Shown in pieces: positions 6,307 to 9,224 of a stretch of 9,224 bases of DNA; the first letter of the stretch is position 1; each line of letters begins with the position of its first letter. The notes below the pieces were generated by a model that was not told the origin of the DNA, did no database searches, and saw only the letters and a list, made by a program, of their open reading frames with translations. The stretch comes from Bacteroidota bacterium (lineage in GTDB: Bacteria > Bacteroidota > Ignavibacteria > Ignavibacteriales > Ignavibacteriaceae). The stretch is taken from contig JAJYCM010000090.1 of the NCBI GenBank assembly GCA_021778375.1, positions 1 to 9,224 on the forward strand, read 5' to 3'. Both the position numbers and the translations under genes were made by a program.

Positions 6307-6429
6307 AGTTGCGCAACTCCAAAATGTCATTTTGACCCTGCCTACTGTCAACCAGGCGGAGGGTCTACCAAGTTTACCCCGTTTGCGTGGTTTGCGGGGA
6401 GAAATCCCATTTTAGACTTGAGACCTCTC
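6307..6429. repeat. compound palindromic region upstream of the barrel gene
   Basis: In order: a perfect 12-bp palindrome AGTTGCGCAACT (6307-6318); a stem GACCCTGCCT (6334-6343) with AGGCGGAGGGTC (6354-6365), 10 pairs with a 2-nt bulge; CCCCG (6377-6381) with CGGGG (6395-6399); and a weaker arm pair 6399-6409 with 6419-6429 (8 of 11). The stretch is clearly more GC-rich than its flanks. It looks like one or two decayed dispersed palindromic elements. The 78-codon plus-strand ORF across it has no recognisable protein features and is rejected. Confidence 0.5.
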
Positions 6430-6575
6430 TTTACATTCGAAACCACTATTGATTTCTTTGTTAAATAATTTATATTAGTAAAAGTATTTGTTGCAAAATA
6501 TGGAAATAATATTGCTAAAAATACCCGTTACTGACTCACAAAACATCTTTCCTAGGCTCACTTCCCCAAAAATAT

Positions 6576-6630
6576 GAATGCACTCTGAATGCATTCTGAA
6601 TACTCTCTTAATGCACATTGATTGCTTGTA
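6576..6630. repeat. 11-bp phased direct repeats, about four to five units
   Basis: Consecutive 11-nt units: GAATGCACTCT (6576), GAATGCATTCT (6587), GAATACTCTCT (6598), TAATGCACATT (6609), then a weak GATTGCTTGTA (6620). Relative to the first, units two to four match 10, 9 and 8 of 11. Unit two contains the palindrome GAATGCATTC. The spacing is about one helical turn. The array lies 43 bp beyond the aldo/keto reductase stop and about 390 bp upstream of the barrel gene. Confidence 0.5.
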
Positions 6631-6672
6631 TCTAGGCTTATACTCCCCCTTATCTTGTACTCCTCCCTGCCA

Positions 6673-7662
6673 CTAATTGGCAAGGGTATTATCTATCTTC
6701 TTAAGTTCATCTTCTGAAAAAGCCAAATTATTCAATGCCTTTACCGCATCATCTATTTGTTCGACTTTACTTGCACCTATTAATGTCGAAGTGACTTCTT
6801 TATGCCGTAATGTCCATGCCAGTGACATCTGTGCCAAAGACTGACCACGATCCAGTGCCATTTTATTAAGTTCTCCAATCTTCTTAATTTTTTCATCCGT
6901 CACCTGATCAGCTTTTAAGAACCCGGTTGGCTTTGCTGCTCTGGAGTCAAGGGGTATGCCCTTTAAATACTTATCGGTTAACAACCCCTGTGCTAAAGGT
7001 GAGAATGCTATGCCGCCTATTTCTTCTTCTCTTAGTACATTAAGTAATCCATCCTCAATCCATCTTTCAAACATGCTGTACTTTGGCTGATGAATGAGAC
7101 AATGTGTCCCCATTGATCTCAATATCTTCTCTGCCTTTTTTGTCAATTCAGCAGGATAATTTGATATCCCCGCATATAACGCTTTACCGCTTTTGATTAT
7201 GTCATGTAATGCGCCCATCGTTTCTTCCAATGGCGTATTTGGATCTGGACGGTGATGATAAAATATGTCCACGTATTCCAACCCCATACGCTTTAAGCTT
7301 TGATCGAGACTTGCGGTTAGATATTTCCGTGAGCCAAAATCACCGTATGGCCCTGGCCACATATCATAACCGGCTTTGGATGAAATTATTAGTTCATCCC
7401 GATAAGTGGAAAAATCTTTTTTCAGTATTATACCCATCGTCTCTTCCGCTGACCCGTATGGTGGTCCGTAATTATTTGCAAGATCAAAATGTGTAATCCC
7501 AAGATCAAACGCATGCCGTATCATCGCTCGTGAATTTTCAAAAACATCTACTCCCCCGAAGTTATGCCACAGCCCTAATGATATTGCCGGAAGCATTATC
7601 CCGCTTCTACCGCATCGATTGTATTTCATATTCTTGTATCTGTTATTGTCAGCTGAATACAT
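6673..7662 (-). CDS. gpr: aldo/keto reductase, L-glyceraldehyde 3-phosphate reductase (YghZ) type (329 aa)
   Basis: Very close to E. coli YghZ/Gpr (AKR14 family) along its whole length: CGRSGIMLPAISLGLWHNFG, ITHFDLANNYGPPYGSAEET, DELIISSKAGYDMWPGPYG, RKYLTASLDQSLKRMGLEYV, DIFYHHRPDPNTPLEET, then AFSPLAQGLLTDKYL, TSTLIGASKVEQ and ALNNLAFS. Numbered from the ATG at 7662, the catalytic tetrad is Asp60, Tyr65, Lys96 and His137. YghZ reduces L-glyceraldehyde 3-phosphate and other aldehydes, such as methylglyoxal, with NADPH in the cytoplasm; this protein probably does the same. The ATG at 7662 aligns exactly with the YghZ start and has GAGGA 8 nt upstream; an in-frame ATG at 7677 is the alternative. 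The C-terminus is slightly shorter than YghZ. It follows the secreted esterase by 84 bp in the same direction. Confidence 0.93.
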   Translation of the reverse strand: MYSADNNRYKNMKYNRCGRSGIMLPAISLGLWHNFGGVDVFENSRAMIRHAFDLGITHFDLANNYGPPYGSAEETMGIILKKDFSTYRDELIISSKAGYDMWPGPYGDFGSRKYLTASLDQSLKRMGLEYVDIFYHHRPDPNTPLEETMGALHDIIKSGKALYAGISNYPAELTKKAEKILRSMGTHCLIHQPKYSMFERWIEDGLLNVLREEEIGGIAFSPLAQGLLTDKYLKGIPLDSRAAKPTGFLKADQVTDEKIKKIGELNKMALDRGQSLAQMSLAWTLRHKEVTSTLIGASKVEQIDDAVKALNNLAFSEDELKKIDNTLAN

Positions 7663-7670
7663 TTTTACAT

Positions 7671-7675
7671 TCCTC
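7671..7675 (-). promoter_or_regulatory. Shine-Dalgarno deciding the aldo/keto reductase start
   Basis: GAGGA on the minus strand ends 8 nt before the ATG at 7662. It overlaps the alternative ATG at 7677, which itself has no clear site upstream, so 7662 is favoured. Confidence 0.55.
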
Positions 7676-7746
7676 ATAATTGTTTATAAATATTAGGAAA
7701 AGGACTTTAATTATATTTGATATCTCCAAGTAAAATAAATTATCCT

Positions 7747-8640
7747 TTAATGAAAAGTTTCGCCTATGAATTTTAGACCATTTAACAAACCGCTTCTCCA
7801 GTAAACCCATGAATGTATTCCTCCTCTTACTCTATATTCATGAGGTATATCAAGATCTCTTAAAAGTACATGCAGCGCAGAATTCCCTCTGTACAAAAAG
7901 TCGTTGTCGCCACAATCGATATAATATCTTACACTTTTAATTTTATTTATATCAAGAGTCTTAAATAGATAAAGAGGATTATTATCTTTGAACTGCTTAG
8001 TAATTCTATCTTTGCCTTCAAGCGAAGGATCAAACGCATTTCCTAAACCAAGTCCCTTTTTCCAAACGTCGTCTTGCATATCAATAATTTCTTTATCGGT
8101 AAATACCGCTGCGCTAAAGGCAACGCACGAAGAAAACATATCCGGGTGCTTTAGTGCATAAACTAAAGCTCCATACCCTCCCATTGAAAGACCCGCTATT
8201 GCCCTGTACCTTTTTTCTGTCAATATTCTGTAGTGAGATTCTATATAGGGTATAAATTCTTTGAAGAAAAAATCTTCATAATTAACTGAATCATTATAAT
8301 TGTTTATAAACCAGGAAACACCTCCGTCCGGCATCACCAATATCATGGGGGGTATCTCCCTTTGTGCAATTCCTTCGTCAGCCGTCGCATTTGCTTCGCC
8401 AAACTGAATCCAGGCAATATCATTATCAGTGTAACCGTGAAGCATGTAAACTACAGGATAATATCTGCTCGATGTTTCATAATCATCAGGAAGATAAATT
8501 GTGTATCGCACTTCCTTTCCTAAGATTTTACTTTGTATTTTTAGCCCCTCTTTTACTATCCCCCTCGGAACTTGCGAATAGATATTAACTGAAAGAAAAA
8601 TAATGAATCCTGTTACTAAGAATAGAAGTCTTAAATTCAT
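7747..8640 (-). CDS. secreted alpha/beta-hydrolase, esterase D / feruloyl-esterase-like (297 aa)
   Basis: Residues 1-22 (MNLRLLFLVTGFIIFLSVNIYS) are a signal peptide with cleavage before Q23. The mature protein is a full-length Esterase (PF00756-like) domain: RYTIYLPDDYETSSRYYPVV (45-64), then YMLHGYTDN (65-73, oxyanion-side HG), PPMILVMPDGG (97-107), and IAGLSMGGYGAL (148-159) with nucleophile Ser152 in GLSMGG. IDCGDNDFLY (241-250) carries the acid, probably Asp247, and RVRGGIHSWVYW (270-281) has catalytic His276. It is expected to hydrolyse ester bonds of acyl or carbohydrate esters in the periplasm or outside; the actual substrate cannot be told. GGAG lies 7 nt before the ATG. It is first of a same-direction pair with the aldo/keto reductase; the 84-bp gap leaves co-transcription possible but unproven. 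Confidence 0.9.
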   Translation of the reverse strand: MNLRLLFLVTGFIIFLSVNIYSQVPRGIVKEGLKIQSKILGKEVRYTIYLPDDYETSSRYYPVVYMLHGYTDNDIAWIQFGEANATADEGIAQREIPPMILVMPDGGVSWFINNYNDSVNYEDFFFKEFIPYIESHYRILTEKRYRAIAGLSMGGYGALVYALKHPDMFSSCVAFSAAVFTDKEIIDMQDDVWKKGLGLGNAFDPSLEGKDRITKQFKDNNPLYLFKTLDINKIKSVRYYIDCGDNDFLYRGNSALHVLLRDLDIPHEYRVRGGIHSWVYWRSGLLNGLKFIGETFH

Positions 8641-8796
8641 GTCTTTGCTCCAAAAACCAATTTTAGATTATATATCAACTAGATAAACTTAAAATTAATA
8701 AATTTTTTCTATTTTTCATCTCATATCTAACAGTAATCAAAATCGCAGCCTCTAAAAATTATCAAGTAACTTTAGATTTATTTTTAATCTGCTTGA
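8641..8796. other. gene-free AT-rich stretch upstream of the esterase
   Basis: Apart from the ribosome binding site of the esterase at its left end, I see no gene, strong hairpin or clear promoter here. It presumably holds the esterase promoter. Confidence 0.4.
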
Positions 8797-9018
8797 TATA
8801 AATTTGCTGCCTTATTTGACGGTCAACTTTCAATAGGAAGTTATTCTGAAAGATTTAACAACTCTATATTTATCAACAGCATTTTAAACACATTACCATA
8901 TTCATATACGATCATACCAGATAGTCACCTCTATTCAGAAAATAGTTTTGCAATTAAAAGATATTATATTTATAAAGGCGGCACAATTGATGCGGGACTA
9001 AGAAAAGATTTTGGATAG
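8797..9018 (+). pseudogene. plus-strand gene remnant (C-terminal fragment, 73 codons, no start)
   Basis: An open frame of 73 codons runs from just after a TGA (8794-8796) to TAG (9016-9018), with no ATG, GTG or TTG start. The translation is protein-like (YKFAALFDGQLSIGSYSERF at its start, later LNTLPYSYTIIPDSHLYSE, and ending IYKGGTIDAGLRKDFG). In DNA this AT-rich a stop-free run of that length is unlikely by chance. I do not recognise the family. It would be the tail of a gene whose 5' part is lost or frameshifted; the frame shifted by one at 8762-8820 is open upstream for only a short distance. It is the only plus-strand coding signal here and converges on the histidine kinase end. Confidence 0.35.
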
Positions 9019-9060
9019 GTTGAAATAATTTCTTCACTATTTAAAGGATAAATTTATAGT

Positions 9061-9224
9061 TTAGGCTTTCTTTAATGTAAATGAAAAGATGCTCCCTTTT
9101 CCTTCTTCGCTCTCTACCCAAATTTTTCCGCCATGCTTTTCAATCATTTCTTTACACAGTAGAAGACCCAACCCTGTACCCTTTTCACCTTTGGTACCAT
9201 TTGATGACACCTTTGTGCTGATGT
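9061..9224 (-). CDS. sensor histidine kinase, C-terminal end (5' part beyond right edge)
   Basis: The frame reads STKVSSNGTKGEKGTGLGLL, then LCKEMIEKHGGKIWVESEEG, then KGSIFSFTLKKA and a TAA at 9063-9061. GTGLGL is the G2 box of the HATPase_c domain, followed by the helix (LCKEMIEKHGG) and strands (KIWVESEEGKGSIFSFTL) that end histidine kinases. The protein would autophosphorylate on a His in its dimerisation domain, which lies outside this window, and pass phosphate to a response regulator. The kinase domain is at the extreme C-terminus, so there is no receiver domain fused behind it. Partner and signal cannot be inferred here. Confidence 0.9.
   Translation of the reverse strand, partial: ISTKVSSNGTKGEKGTGLGLLLCKEMIEKHGGKIWVESEEGKGSIFSFTLKKA

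Noticed and set aside
6232..6468. Plus-strand ORF of 78 codons
   Set aside because: It crosses the stacked palindromes and has no recognisable domain or ribosome binding site; repeat structure explains the sequence.
6576..6630. CRISPR array
   Set aside because: Units are 11 bp and contiguous with no spacers, and there are no cas genes in the window.
7209..7496. Plus-strand ORF of 95 codons
   Set aside because: Antisense shadow of the aldo/keto reductase, including its catalytic region.
8364..8588. Plus-strand ORF of 74 codons
   Set aside because: Antisense shadow of the N-terminal part of the secreted esterase.

Overview
The window is AT-rich DNA, probably from the Bacteroidota/Ignavibacteriota (FCB) group. 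The main clue is a small secreted protein ending in a type IX secretion (T9SS) sorting domain that carries an NYPNPFNPTT motif, a form common in Ignavibacteria-like genomes. Several signal peptides end in A|Q or S|Q, and there is an outer-membrane barrel protein and an S41 lipoprotein peptidase. Every recognisable gene is on the minus strand. The only plus-strand coding signal is a start-less fragment near the right end.

Layout from left to right: (a) 1-238, 5' part of an exported protein running off the left edge; (b) 388-777, small exported protein of unknown function; (c) about 976-1091, a cluster of short hairpin repeats; (d) 1215-2099, T9SS-sorted secreted protein; (e) 2333-2899 and 2925-3539, a GNAT acetyltransferase and a RibD-C/dihydrofolate-reductase-like protein 25 bp apart; (f) 3824-4346, a BrnT/BrnA toxin-antitoxin module that appears decayed, with an in-frame stop in the antitoxin and altered motifs in the toxin; (g) 4361-6189, an outer-membrane barrel protein followed 11 bp later by an S41-family lipoprotein peptidase, probably one transcription unit; (h) 6190-6672, a gene-free stretch of hairpins and 11-bp phased repeats; (i) 6673-8640, an L-glyceraldehyde-3-phosphate reductase-like aldo/keto reductase downstream of a secreted esterase; (j) 8797-9018, plus-strand remnant; (k) 9061-9224, C-terminus of a sensor histidine kinase running off the right edge.

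The left 2.3 kb has the look of a cassette array. Three consecutive minus-strand genes (GNAT, T9SS protein, 129-aa protein) are each followed 5-12 nt after the stop codon by an attC-like 7-mer on the same strand. The best case (2235-2320) also has an L''-like box and a matching inner arm with a bulged base. No integrase gene is visible and the outer R' boxes are imperfect, so this remains a hypothesis. Otherwise the genes look like ordinary accessory content (modifying enzymes, secreted proteins, a dead toxin-antitoxin pair). I found no convincing new multi-gene system.
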